DNA of 64,000 bases from NCBI RefSeq assembly GCF_004151245.1, contig NZ_JUIW01000005.1:124001-188000 (forward strand), written 5' to 3'. Origin of the DNA: Flavobacterium beibuense. GTDB taxonomy: Bacteria; Bacteroidota; Bacteroidia; Flavobacteriales; Flavobacteriaceae. The notes beneath the pieces were generated by a model. The model made no database searches. It was not told where the DNA came from and saw only the letters and a program-made list of their open reading frames with translations. Positions 15,429 through 23,265 of the stretch are shown here, one piece after another. Numbering within the stretch: position 1 is the stretch's first letter; each line of letters begins with the position of its first letter. Both the position numbers and the translations under genes were made by a program.

Positions 15429-16457
15429 ATGAAACCAAAAGCTACATTAAAACAGATTGCAAAAGAACTTAACGTCTCAGTATCTACAGTGTCTAAGGCT
15501 TTGAGTAACAGCCCTGAAATTAGTGAGCCTACAAAAATCAGGGTGCAGGAATTTGCTAAGCTTAAAAACTATAAGCCTAACAATATGGCTGTAAACCTTA
15601 AGAATAAAAGGTCTAAAACCATTGGGGTTATTATTCCTAATATCCTTAATCCGTTTTTTGCTAAGGTTTTTAGCGGTATAGAAAAGGCAGCAAACGAAAA
15701 GGGATATAATGTTATTACATGTATCTCTAACGAGTCATTAGAAAAAGAAATCCATGCTATGGATATGCTTAGTAACGGTACTATAGACGGTTTTATACTT
15801 TCCATTTCCGAAGAAACCCAAAAAGAAGGGGAGTTCAAGCACTTTAAGGAAGCTATGGCCGATGACCTGCCTATTGTTATGTTCGACAGGATTTCGGATG
15901 AAGTTGCCTGCGATAAGGTTATTGTGGACGACTTTGATTCTGCAGTCTATGCCATGAACCATCTTATAAAATCTAAATGTAAAAATATAGCCCTTGTTTC
16001 TACCATAGATAACCTTAGTGTTGGTAAATTAAGGACAGAAGGATATGTAAAAGCACTTAATGATAATGGGTATAAGGTAAATGAAGCAATTATGCTGCAT
16101 ACTGATAATACGGAAGATTTTGACGCGAAGCTTCAGCCTTTATTTGATAATAATAAAATAGACGGAGTTTTTGCATTGGATGAACATGCTTCTGTTATGG
16201 CAATGAAAACAGCTATTAAAAAAGGATTTAAAATTCCTGAGGAGCTTTCTATCATCGGTTTTGCTGATGGGGTATGGTCAAGAAGGCTTACGCCGAGTTT
16301 ATCTACAGTTAGCCAGCACGGTCCTGAAATAGGCGAGGCTGCTGCCGAAATGCTTATTAACCGACTTGAAGCTAAAGAAGGTGAAGAGCCGGATTATGAA
16401 ACCCGCATTATTAAAACAGAATTAAGACAAAGGGAATCTACCCGAAAATTAAAATAA
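15429..16457 (+). CDS. LacI family transcriptional regulator
   Basis: 342 residues from ATG 15429. A frame extends 30 codons upstream, but the LacI helix-turn-helix normally starts right at the N-terminus, as here (KATLKQIAKELNVSVSTVSKAL). The hinge (YKPNNMAVNLKNKRSKTIGV) is followed by a periplasmic-binding-protein-like effector domain (VIIPNILNPFFAKVFSGIE, IVDDFDSAVYAMNHLI, GVFALDEHASVMAMK, ELSIIGFADG). By family it senses a sugar or related ligand. No sugar-utilisation genes adjoin it, so target genes are not visible here. An intrinsic terminator follows. Confidence 0.92.
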   Translation: MKPKATLKQIAKELNVSVSTVSKALSNSPEISEPTKIRVQEFAKLKNYKPNNMAVNLKNKRSKTIGVIIPNILNPFFAKVFSGIEKAANEKGYNVITCISNESLEKEIHAMDMLSNGTIDGFILSISEETQKEGEFKHFKEAMADDLPIVMFDRISDEVACDKVIVDDFDSAVYAMNHLIKSKCKNIALVSTIDNLSVGKLRTEGYVKALNDNGYKVNEAIMLHTDNTEDFDAKLQPLFDNNKIDGVFALDEHASVMAMKTAIKKGFKIPEELSIIGFADGVWSRRLTPSLSTVSQHGPEIGEAAAEMLINRLEAKEGEEPDYETRIIKTELRQRESTRKLK

Positions 16458-16493
16458 GATTTTCTATTTCGATTGAAATGAAGAATCGAAAAT

Positions 16494-16526
16494 AAAAAAG
16501 CCTCCTGAATAGGGAGGCTTTTTTAT
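16494..16526. terminator. Bidirectional terminator
   Basis: AAAGCCTCC-tgaata-GGGAGGCTTT stem with A-run and T-run, between the convergent LacI-type and serine hydrolase genes. Confidence 0.88.
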
Positions 16527-16543
16527 TTTTATTAGGTTTTGAT

Positions 16544-17863
16544 TTACTCTCTGGTAAAGTTAAATTCCATACCTCCCTGTTTTAAAACAAAACTGTTTTT
16601 ATCCTTAAACACGATGTTGATGCTGGCAGGGTTAAATACAAATTCATTGTCGGCTACCGGTGTTAAAGGGAACTCACTTTGTCCTGTAGCCTGCGCCATA
16701 AGTCCTTCCTCTGTATAGGTAAAGGTCATTTTTAAAGGAATGTCTTTAGAGGCAAATACACCCAAATATCCTTTTAATATATCTGCTGAAACTGTAACTG
16801 TTTTTAGGTTAGGAAGCGGATAAGGTATCTTATAGTAGCAGCTAAGCACGCCTACCATTATTTCATCAATGTCGTAATTGTTGCCGTTTTGTATAATGGA
16901 TATCGCCATCTGCTCTTTGGGATAGTACCCTAATACCGATGAAAACGATTCTATACCGCCATTATGTCCGTAAAAATGACGCTCTCCAAACGGAAATATA
17001 AACATACCCTTGCCATACCCCATGTCCATTTTTTTCATCTGCTCAAGCGATTCTGGTTTAATTATTTTGCCGTCAAAAAGAGCCTTTATGAATTTGGTAA
17101 GGTCGTTAGGGGTAGAAAGCAATGCTCCGGCAGCATAAGCTATAGAGCTGTCCCATTCGTCCGACTGTATCCATTTTCCATCCTTAAAATGGTAAGAGTA
17201 AGCCTCATTTCTTTTAGGGTTGGTTTTAGAAAAGTAATAAGTGTTCTTTAGTTTTAAAGGGTTTACTATCCTGTCGTTTACATTGGCTTTGTAGGTTTTC
17301 TTGGTAATGTCTTCTATTATAAAACCAAGAAGTATATAGTTGGAGTTGCTGTACTCGGCTTTTTCGCCCGGTTTAAAAGCGGGCTCATAGCTCATTATCC
17401 TGTTAAGTAATTCTGTTTTGGTTTGAGGAGAAGAGGTATACTCCATAAACTCGGGTGCATCGGTATAATTGTATATGCCACTTTTATGATTAAGCAGTTG
17501 GCCTATGCTTATACTGTCTGCATTTTTTACATCAGGATAAAACTGAGAAAGTTTTGTGTCCAGGGTAAGCTTTTTGTCTTCAATCAGCTGGAAAACGATA
17601 GCTGCCGTAAACATTTTTGTTATAGAGCCAATTTTGTATTTAGTGTGGGTGGTAGCCTTAATGCCATTTTCCACATCGGCATAGCCGTAAGCACTTTCAA
17701 AAACCACATCATTCTTTTCCCTTATGGATATAGATCCCATAAACCTATCGTTAGAATAAAAATGGTTAAGCAGTGCGTCTATCTTTTCAAATTTAGGTTC
17801 TGTCTGGGCAAAGCATTGCGCGCCTGCCACAACAAAAAATAAGAATAAAGCGGTCTTTTTCAT
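16544..17863 (-). CDS. Serine hydrolase, class C beta-lactamase/penicillin-binding fold
   Basis: 439 residues from ATG 17863, which starts a signal peptide (MKKTALFLFFVVAGAQCFAQ); the frame opens further upstream but without a signal. SITK (Ser80-Lys83) is the nucleophile motif, YSNSNY supplies the YxN motif and GHNGG the third (HxG) box. A C-terminal domain of about 100 residues (LPNLKTVTVSADILKGYLG onwards) resembles the lipocalin-like tail of bacterial esterase/peptidase relatives. Periplasmic. Substrate may be a peptide, ester or beta-lactam; the sequence does not decide. It follows polA on the same strand. Confidence 0.88.
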   Translation of the reverse strand: MKKTALFLFFVVAGAQCFAQTEPKFEKIDALLNHFYSNDRFMGSISIREKNDVVFESAYGYADVENGIKATTHTKYKIGSITKMFTAAIVFQLIEDKKLTLDTKLSQFYPDVKNADSISIGQLLNHKSGIYNYTDAPEFMEYTSSPQTKTELLNRIMSYEPAFKPGEKAEYSNSNYILLGFIIEDITKKTYKANVNDRIVNPLKLKNTYYFSKTNPKRNEAYSYHFKDGKWIQSDEWDSSIAYAAGALLSTPNDLTKFIKALFDGKIIKPESLEQMKKMDMGYGKGMFIFPFGERHFYGHNGGIESFSSVLGYYPKEQMAISIIQNGNNYDIDEIMVGVLSCYYKIPYPLPNLKTVTVSADILKGYLGVFASKDIPLKMTFTYTEEGLMAQATGQSEFPLTPVADNEFVFNPASINIVFKDKNSFVLKQGGMEFNFTRE

Positions 17864-17912
17864 AGTTGTTGGTTTTCCTATTTGACGTATAAAACGTAAA
17901 AACGTTACATTT

Positions 17913-20753
17913 TTAATGTGCTTCAAGCCAGTTGTTTCCTTCGCCTATTTCCACTTCAAGCGGCACATTGAGGATAAAGGCATTTTCCATTTCATGTTTA
18001 ATCATCGGTTTTATTTTCTCCAGCTCGCTGGTGTGAACATCAAACACAAGCTCATCGTGTACCTGTAGCAGCATCTTACTCTTCCAGTTCTCTTCCGTAA
18101 GCCTTTTATGAATGTTTATCATTGCAATCTTAATGATATCGGCTGCGCTACCCTGTATAGGCGCGTTAACGGCATTTCGTTCTGCTGCACCACGCACTAC
18201 CGCATTTTGGGAGTTGATATCCTTTAGGTAACGGCGGCGTCCTGATATGGTTTGTACATAACCGTTTTCGCGGGCAAACTCAATCTGCTCGTTAATATAA
18301 TTTCTAAGGGTAGGGTAGGTTAGGTAATAGGCATCAATAAGCTCTTTCGATTCCGAACGGCTTAGCGATGTCTGGTTACTTAAACCAAATGCCGAAACCC
18401 CATAGATAATACCAAAGTTTACGGTCTTGGCATGGCTACGCTGTTCGCGGGTTACCTCACCCAATGCTACATTAAATACTTTTGCAGCGGTAGAAGCGTG
18501 AATATCCTCTTTGTTCTGGAAAGATTTTACCATTTCAGGGTCACCGCTAAGTGCTGCGATAATGCGAAGCTCAATTTGCGAGTAATCGGCAGAAACCAGT
18601 TTGTAGTTTTCATCGCGTGCAATAAATGCCTTACGGATCTGTCTACCTCTTTCGGTACGGATAGGGATATTTTGCAGGTTAGGGTTGTTGGAACTCAAAC
18701 GTCCTGTAGCAGCTACCGTTTGCATATAATCGGTATGTACACGGCCTGTTTTAGCCTGTACCTGTAATGGTAATGCATCTACATAGGTATTTTGCAGTTT
18801 TACAAGCTGCCTCCAGTCTAATATGTCCTGAACAATAGGGTGTTCCTGCGACAGGTAAGAAAGTACTTCCTCGCCTGTTGCATACTGACCCGTTTTGGTT
18901 TTCTTTTGTTTAGCTCCGCCTATCTTAAGTTTGTCAAACAGTATTTCTCCCAATTGTTTTGGCGATGCCAGGTTAAACGACTCTCCGGCAGTTTCATAAA
19001 TACGCTGCTCCAGTGTTTTGGCATCATTGGTAAGCTCAACCGAAAGCTGTTTCAGGTAATCGGTATCCAGGTTAATACCTTCATGCTCCATAGCGGCAAG
19101 TACCGGCATTAACGGTATTTCTATCTCGTCAAAAAGTTTGCGTGTGGCAGTAGCTTCCAGCTGCGGTGCGAATACCTCCTTAAGCTGAAGGGTAATATCG
19201 GCATCTTCGGCAGCATATTCCTTAATAAGCTCCAGTTCAACATCACGCATCGATTTTTGGTTCTTTCCTTTTTTGCCAATAAGTTCCTCAATGGATTTAG
19301 GCGAATATTTAAGGTAGGTTTCAGCCAGCACATCCATTCCGTGCCTCATGTCCGGATTGATAAGGTAATGAGCAATCATGGTGTCAAATATCTTTCCTTT
19401 AACGGTAATGCCGTAATTGGAAAGTATCTGAATGTCGTACTTTAAGTTCTGGCCTACTTTCTCTATATTCTCATCTTCAAAAAACGGAATGAATTTATTT
19501 ACCAGTTCCTGTGCCTCATCTCTGTTGGCAGGAAAAGGAACATAGAATGCTTTTCCGGTTTCCCAGGCAAACGACATTCCAACCAGTTCGGCAGTAAGTG
19601 TATCAACACCTGTAGTTTCGGTGTCAAAACAAATGCTTGGCTGCTTTAGCATATCACGAATTAGCAGGCTAACCGGCAGGCTGCCTTCTATTACCTGATA
19701 AAAATGATTGGTGTTTTCAAGGGTATTGTAAAAACTGTTTGTTGTGGCTGTGTCACCGGCACTGTCTTCCTCACCGCCTCCAAAGAGAGAGAATTGCGAG
19801 TCGTTACCTTTGGCTACTTTTTTAGTAGGTGCTGTTGCGTTTGAGGCAACTTCACTATACTCCTCACCATCGGCAAACAGTTTATGGAATTGCTCGGCCA
19901 TTCTTCTAAATTCAAGATCGTTGAAAATGGTTTCTACCTTTTCGGTATCCGGTTTAGAAAGTTCGTAGTCTTTCTCATCAAATGTCACATCACAATCGGT
20001 AATAATGGTTGCCAGCTTTTTAGAAAGGATACCCTGCTCGGCATTCTCCTCAATCTTCTCTTTCATTTTTCCTTTCAGCTCGTGCGTATTCGCAAGCAGG
20101 TTTTCCATAGAGCCATAATCCTTAAGCAGTTTTTTGGCTGTTTTTTCACCTACTCCCGGTAGTCCAGGTATGTTATCTACCGCGTCACCCATCATTCCTA
20201 AAAAGTCGATAACCTGCTCCGGCCTTTCAATTTCAAAACGCTCCAATACTTCCGGCACGCCCCATATCTCAATACCGTTACCCATACGGGCAGGGCGGTA
20301 CATAAAAATATTTTCGCTAACCAACTGTGCAAAGTCTTTGTCAGGGGTTACCATAAAAACCTGGTAGCCCTGTTTCTCTGCCTGTTTTGCAATCGTTCCT
20401 ATAAGGTCGTCGGCCTCACATCCTGCCAGTTCCACAATAGGAATGTGCATCGCCTTAAGTATTTCATGAATATAAGGTATGGCAAGTTTTATGGCTTCGG
20501 GCGTTTCGTCCCTGTTGGCTTTATAGGCCGTAAACATTTCGGTACGCACAGCACTTCCTTCCTTATCAAATGCTACCGCAAGATGGTCGGGTTTTTCACG
20601 TTTAATAACATCAAGTAGAGAGTTCATGAAACCCATAATGGCCGAGGTGTCCATTCCTTTGGAATTTATCCTCGGATTTTTGATAAAAGCATAGTAACCA
20701 CGGAATATTAATGCATAAGCATCGAGTAGGAAAAGTCGTTTTTGTTGTGACAT
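17913..20753 (-). CDS. polA: DNA polymerase I
   Basis: 946 residues, normal length. The N-terminal 5'-3' exonuclease has LLDAYALIFRGYYAF, CEADDLIGT and DNIPGLPGVGEKTA. The middle 3'-5' exonuclease retains acidic residues (CFDTETTGVD), so proofreading should be active. The C-terminal polymerase has DYSQIELRI (motif A), the O-helix RSHAKTVNFGIIYG and VHDELVFDV (motif C). The protein fills Okazaki fragment gaps and acts in excision repair. A gap of only 49 bases separates it from the serine hydrolase. Confidence 0.97.
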   Translation of the reverse strand: MSQQKRLFLLDAYALIFRGYYAFIKNPRINSKGMDTSAIMGFMNSLLDVIKREKPDHLAVAFDKEGSAVRTEMFTAYKANRDETPEAIKLAIPYIHEILKAMHIPIVELAGCEADDLIGTIAKQAEKQGYQVFMVTPDKDFAQLVSENIFMYRPARMGNGIEIWGVPEVLERFEIERPEQVIDFLGMMGDAVDNIPGLPGVGEKTAKKLLKDYGSMENLLANTHELKGKMKEKIEENAEQGILSKKLATIITDCDVTFDEKDYELSKPDTEKVETIFNDLEFRRMAEQFHKLFADGEEYSEVASNATAPTKKVAKGNDSQFSLFGGGEEDSAGDTATTNSFYNTLENTNHFYQVIEGSLPVSLLIRDMLKQPSICFDTETTGVDTLTAELVGMSFAWETGKAFYVPFPANRDEAQELVNKFIPFFEDENIEKVGQNLKYDIQILSNYGITVKGKIFDTMIAHYLINPDMRHGMDVLAETYLKYSPKSIEELIGKKGKNQKSMRDVELELIKEYAAEDADITLQLKEVFAPQLEATATRKLFDEIEIPLMPVLAAMEHEGINLDTDYLKQLSVELTNDAKTLEQRIYETAGESFNLASPKQLGEILFDKLKIGGAKQKKTKTGQYATGEEVLSYLSQEHPIVQDILDWRQLVKLQNTYVDALPLQVQAKTGRVHTDYMQTVAATGRLSSNNPNLQNIPIRTERGRQIRKAFIARDENYKLVSADYSQIELRIIAALSGDPEMVKSFQNKEDIHASTAAKVFNVALGEVTREQRSHAKTVNFGIIYGVSAFGLSNQTSLSRSESKELIDAYYLTYPTLRNYINEQIEFARENGYVQTISGRRRYLKDINSQNAVVRGAAERNAVNAPIQGSAADIIKIAMINIHKRLTEENWKSKMLLQVHDELVFDVHTSELEKIKPMIKHEMENAFILNVPLEVEIGEGNNWLEAH

Positions 20754-20957
20754 GTGAAAATCAATTTGCCGTAAAAATAAACAAACTGGTGCAGAATAAG
20801 AATAATAAAGAGGGGTTTTGTGTTACATAAAAGGCAAAGTATCGTTAATCTTTTTGTGGAGTGCTTTTTGCGCCTGCCCACAGTAAACTTTGTTAAATTT
20901 GAAGATTGGTATGCATTTTTAAAATACCTTTATTCGCTACTTTGTAAAAATATTTAA

Positions 20958-22190
20958 ATGTTACGTTGGATACTATTTGCTGTTTTTGTGCTTATTGTAG
21001 AGCTGTATGCTTTTCAGGCCGTAAAAACGCTGACTAAAATAAGATGGGTGCTAATTGCCTATCAAATACTATCGCTACTTATTGTAGTTTATATGTTTTA
21101 CTCTTTTGCCACACAGTTTGACCGCAGTGTGGGGCAAACAAAACATACACTTTTTACAATAGGCCTTTTCCTTATTACTTACATTCCTAAAATGCTGCTA
21201 ATGGTATTTATGTTTGGGGAAGACATTATAAGGGTTATAGGTGGTTTTCTTAAGGAGTTTGCCGGTACTACAGATGAATCTTTCCTTACTACCAGGAGAA
21301 AGTTTGTAAGCCAGATTGCACTTGGTGTGGCTGCTATTCCTTTTTTGTCTTTACTGTATGGTATGACAAAAGGGAAATACAACTACAAATTGCATAAAAA
21401 GACAGTTTACTTTCCGGATCTGCCCGATAGTTTTGACGGACTTACCATAACTCAGATATCTGATGTACATAGTGGCAGCCTTGATAATCATCATGAAATT
21501 GAGCATGCCATAAACATGATTAATGAACAGAAGTCAGACATTGTACTTTTTACGGGAGATATAGTAAATACCCATGCATGGGAAATGAATCCGTGGATTG
21601 AGGCTTTTAGAAAAATTGAAGCACCTGCATTTGGTAAATACTCGGTATTGGGTAATCACGACTATGGTGAGTATGTAACCTGGCCTTCGCAAAAGGATAA
21701 GAACGAAAACTTTGAGGCTATTAAAGATCTTCACAGGCAAATTGATTTTAAACTGTTGCTTAACGAAAACGTGAAGCTTAAAAAAGGGAATGATGAAATC
21801 GCCCTGATAGGAGTTGAGAACTGGGGTATCGGTTTTAAGCAGGCGGGTGACTTGGCCAAAGCTTCAGAGGGCGTAAGGGATAGTGATTTTAAAATACTGA
21901 TGAGTCACGACCCTTCGCACTGGGAACATGAGGTAAAAACGCATAAAAGTAATTACCATCTTACCCTTAGCGGGCATACACACGGATCTCAGTTTGGTAT
22001 AGAAATACCTGGTTACTTTAAATGGAGCCCTATACAATATCGCTACAAACAATGGGCAGGGTTATACGAAAACCTAGGCCGCTATGTGTACGTCAACAGG
22101 GGATTTGGTTTCCATGCTTATCCCGGCCGTGTAGGGATATGGCCTGAAATTACCGTTATAGAACTAAAAAAAGGCTCAAACGTAGCGTGA
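20958..22190 (+). CDS. Membrane-anchored calcineurin-like metallophosphoesterase (YkuE-like)
   Basis: 410 residues. Hydrophobic segments near residues 3-22, 29-51 and 64-88 precede a twin-arginine-like motif (TTRRKFVSQ, RR at 113-114) and another hydrophobic stretch (118-135). The catalytic domain then carries all the family's metal motifs: ISDVHSG, FTGDIVNT, LGNHDYG, MSHDPSHW and SGHTHGSQFG. Such enzymes hydrolyse phosphodiesters or phosphomonoesters with two metal ions; the lipid-A/UDP-diacylglucosamine hydrolase family is a distant relative. The substrate is unknown. The RR motif placed after several membrane helices is unusual. Confidence 0.9.
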   Translation: MLRWILFAVFVLIVELYAFQAVKTLTKIRWVLIAYQILSLLIVVYMFYSFATQFDRSVGQTKHTLFTIGLFLITYIPKMLLMVFMFGEDIIRVIGGFLKEFAGTTDESFLTTRRKFVSQIALGVAAIPFLSLLYGMTKGKYNYKLHKKTVYFPDLPDSFDGLTITQISDVHSGSLDNHHEIEHAINMINEQKSDIVLFTGDIVNTHAWEMNPWIEAFRKIEAPAFGKYSVLGNHDYGEYVTWPSQKDKNENFEAIKDLHRQIDFKLLLNENVKLKKGNDEIALIGVENWGIGFKQAGDLAKASEGVRDSDFKILMSHDPSHWEHEVKTHKSNYHLTLSGHTHGSQFGIEIPGYFKWSPIQYRYKQWAGLYENLGRYVYVNRGFGFHAYPGRVGIWPEITVIELKKGSNVA

Positions 22191-22204
22191 TTGGGTAAAA
22201 ATGC

Positions 22205-22212
22205 TATATTTG
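22205..22212 (+). promoter_or_regulatory. -7 promoter box of the thioredoxin-like gene
   Basis: TATATTTG, exact TAnnTTTG match, 52 bases before the ATG at 22265. The -33 element is not clear. Confidence 0.45.
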
Positions 22213-22264
22213 TATAAGTATAACTGGAAATAAAGGTTTTTAAAGTCGGTTTAAAATTTTTTTT

Positions 22265-22561
22265 ATGTCAAAATTTGGAGAACTTATAAACTCCCAGGTA
22301 CCTGTACTTATTGATTTTTATACAGAATGGAACGAGCCGTCTGTATCTATGCATCCTGTAATAAGGGATGTGGCTGCGGCACTGGGCGACAGGGCTAAGG
22401 TTATAAAAATTGATGTGGATAAAAACCAGGAACTGGCTGATGCCTTACGAATCAAAGGGCTCCCAACGCTAATGATTTATAAAGAAGGGCAAATGGTGTG
22501 GAGACAATCGGGCGAGCTTGACGCTAATACAATAATAGGCCTTGTGCAGGAGCACTCCTAA
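22265..22561 (+). CDS. Thioredoxin-like protein lacking the catalytic cysteines
   Basis: 98 residues forming a single thioredoxin fold (VLIDFYTEW, VIKIDVDKN, GLPTLMIYKEG with the cis-proline). Where thioredoxin has WCGPC this protein has WNEPS, and there is no cysteine anywhere in the protein. It cannot perform dithiol exchange. A chaperone-like or protein-binding role is possible, but nothing in the sequence shows it. The stop codon overlaps the stop of the convergent deacetylase gene. Confidence 0.88.
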   Translation: MSKFGELINSQVPVLIDFYTEWNEPSVSMHPVIRDVAAALGDRAKVIKIDVDKNQELADALRIKGLPTLMIYKEGQMVWRQSGELDANTIIGLVQEHS

Positions 22562-23202
22562 TCCAGGGCTGCAAAGTTAAATCCCTTCCCTTTTAGGTAA
22601 TTTATTGCTTTAGGCAGGGCATATTCTAAATTAGGAAATGCCTTTACACTGTCGTGAAATATTATCACGCTGCCTTGTCTTGTGTTTTTGGTAACGTTTG
22701 CCAGACATTTTTGCGGGGTAATTGTTTTGTCAAAATCTGCACTTAAAACATCCCACATAATAATCTTATATCCTCTTTTACGCACTTCTGCTGCCTGAGC
22801 GCTTTTAATCTTGCCGTAAGGTGGTCTGAATAGTTTTTGTGTATAAATTGTTCCTGTGTGCCTCTCAATTGATTTTTCGCAGGCATCTGTATTTTCTAAG
22901 TAAGCATCGTTTTGTGTATTCCAGCCGTTAATATGATTAAACGTGTGGTTGGCAATGCTATGGCCCTGTTCAACTACCTTTTTAAATATATCAGGGTGCT
23001 TTTCTATGTTATTACCAATACAAAAGAAAGTGGCTTTAATATCGTGTTGTTTCAGTATGCCTAAAACCCATTCGGTAATCTCAGGGGTAGGGCCGTCATC
23101 AAAAGTGAGGTATATGGTGTTGCTGTTGTTTGGCACATCCCAAACATAACCTTTAAAGAACCTTTTTATTATGCTTCCTGTTTTTACCCAATATGTTTTC
23201 AT
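22558..23202 (-). CDS. Polysaccharide deacetylase family protein (CE4/NodB)
   Basis: 214 residues comprising one NodB domain. TFDDGPTPE (Asp35-Asp36) holds the catalytic base and metal Asp, NHTFNH (His86 and His90) the metal histidines, and RPPYGK the third motif. A DVLSADFD segment and a final HDS (IIFHDSVKAF) complete the active site. It removes N-acetyl groups from a glycan by family; the target (peptidoglycan or exopolysaccharide) is not known. The N-terminus is basic with no clear signal peptide. It ends in a 4-base convergent overlap with the thioredoxin-like gene. Confidence 0.9.
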   Translation of the reverse strand: MKTYWVKTGSIIKRFFKGYVWDVPNNSNTIYLTFDDGPTPEITEWVLGILKQHDIKATFFCIGNNIEKHPDIFKKVVEQGHSIANHTFNHINGWNTQNDAYLENTDACEKSIERHTGTIYTQKLFRPPYGKIKSAQAAEVRKRGYKIIMWDVLSADFDKTITPQKCLANVTKNTRQGSVIIFHDSVKAFPNLEYALPKAINYLKGKGFNFAALD

Positions 23203-23210
23203 AGCCGTAT

Positions 23211-23243
23211 AAAAAAAAGCAGCTTCACAATGTAAAGCTGCTT
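23211..23243. terminator. Terminator of the first DUF2723 gene
   Basis: AAGCAGCTT-cacaatgt-AAGCTGCTT stem. The minus strand is followed by a T8 run. Confidence 0.8.
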
Positions 23244-23265
23244 AAAGTTAAGAATATATATTTAC

